This document shows, piece by piece, positions 28,430 through 28,570 of a stretch of 28,570 bases of DNA. This DNA comes from Alphaproteobacteria bacterium UBA3002. GTDB taxonomy: Bacteria > Pseudomonadota > Alphaproteobacteria > Rickettsiales > UBA3002. Every line of letters starts with the position of its first letter. The stretch's first letter is position 1. The translations under genes were made by a program, and so were the position numbers. Location of the stretch: contig DDZS01000038.1 of the NCBI GenBank assembly GCA_002346425.1, positions 1-28,570 on the forward strand. The letters run 5' to 3'. The notes under the pieces were generated by a model. The model saw only the letters and a list, made by a program, of their open reading frames with translations, made no database searches and was not told where the DNA came from.

Positions 28430-28570
28430 TACGCGACCTGCGTTCCGGTCGAGCCGAAACCGCCGGTACCGCGTTCGCTATCTCCCAGTGTCTCCGTCGG
28501 CTGCCATTCGGCGCGCGTATAGGCGGCTACCACCATTTGCGCGATGCGCATGCCACGGGTAACGGTAAAC
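28429..28570 (-). CDS. dut: dUTP diphosphatase, C-terminal end (partial)
   Basis: Only the last 46 codons are inside the window; the gene continues past the right edge. The translation on the minus strand gives FTVTRGMRIAQMVV and ends with SERGTGGFGSTG, the conserved motifs 4 and 5 of trimeric dUTPases (the RGxGGFGSTG arm closes over the nucleotide). dUTPase hydrolyses dUTP to dUMP and pyrophosphate, keeping uracil out of DNA. The stop overlaps the Rrf2 start by one base, so it is probably the upstream gene of this operon. Confidence 0.92.
   Translation of the reverse strand, partial: FTVTRGMRIAQMVVAAYTRAEWQPTETLGDSERGTGGFGSTGTQVA

Noticed and set aside
1..28570. CRISPR arrays, insertion sequences, phage genes, tRNA genes
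   Set aside because: I looked for regular direct repeats, transposase motifs, integrase motifs and tRNA cloverleaf signatures in the gaps and saw none.

Overview
The window is 28.6 kb of a compact chromosome that looks alphaproteobacterial. The best lineage markers are an Usg protein, an Irr-type Fur regulator with an HHH metal site, a CHCC zinc-finger protein next to a HIG1 protein, a J-domain protein with an N-terminal Cys/His motif, a roughly 470-residue nitronate monooxygenase with a C-terminal cysteine cluster, and a bactofilin. A DUF2610-like protein and several unrecognised membrane proteins recall Rickettsiales- or Micavibrio-like branches. That placement is an inference, and I cannot name a genus. 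No phage, insertion sequence, CRISPR array or tRNA was seen.

Layout. Positions 1-400: the 3' end of 23S rRNA, a spacer with three hairpins, 5S rRNA and its terminator. Positions 400-1700: a palindrome-rich non-coding stretch, an unknown 105-residue protein and a bactofilin (minus strand). Positions 1858-3582: thrB, rnhA and a small secreted protein (plus). Positions 3606-6522: usg, a glycosyltransferase, a YgfZ-type protein and an AlgH/YqgE protein (minus, probably one operon). Positions 6628-10885: a lipoprotein hydrolase, a lytic transglycosylase, CHCC and HIG1 proteins, and etfB-etfA (plus). Positions 10882-16516: gltX (minus), an unknown protein (plus), nadE (minus), cysS (plus) and an unknown protein (minus). 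Positions 16675-18956: cimA and a TrmJ-type methyltransferase (plus, stop-start overlap). Positions 19017-24337: a run of seven plus-strand genes, mostly uncharacterised: three membrane-anchored proteins, a J-domain protein, a DUF2610-like protein, a 646-residue His-rich protein and an EI24-type membrane protein. Positions 24334-28570: a tiny VirB7-like lipoprotein (minus), a nitronate monooxygenase and an Irr-like regulator (plus), then a minus-strand operon of dut, an Rrf2 regulator, cysK and an SH3 protein.

How the genes fit together. Much of the window is housekeeping: two aminoacyl-tRNA synthetases, NAD synthesis, threonine, isoleucine and cysteine synthesis, electron transfer and envelope upkeep. 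The less ordinary signals are the cluster of unknown membrane and His-rich proteins at 19-24 kb, an apparent class of leaderless promoters (a -10 box about 7 bases before the ATG and no ribosome binding site), a repeated TTGTCA -35 element, a group of mitochondria-like respiratory accessory genes beside etfBA, an Rrf2-CysK pair recalling CymR-CysK, and convergent genes packed so tightly that four of six pairs overlap. No stretch longer than about 300 bases lacks a gene; the longest, 378-630, is described below.
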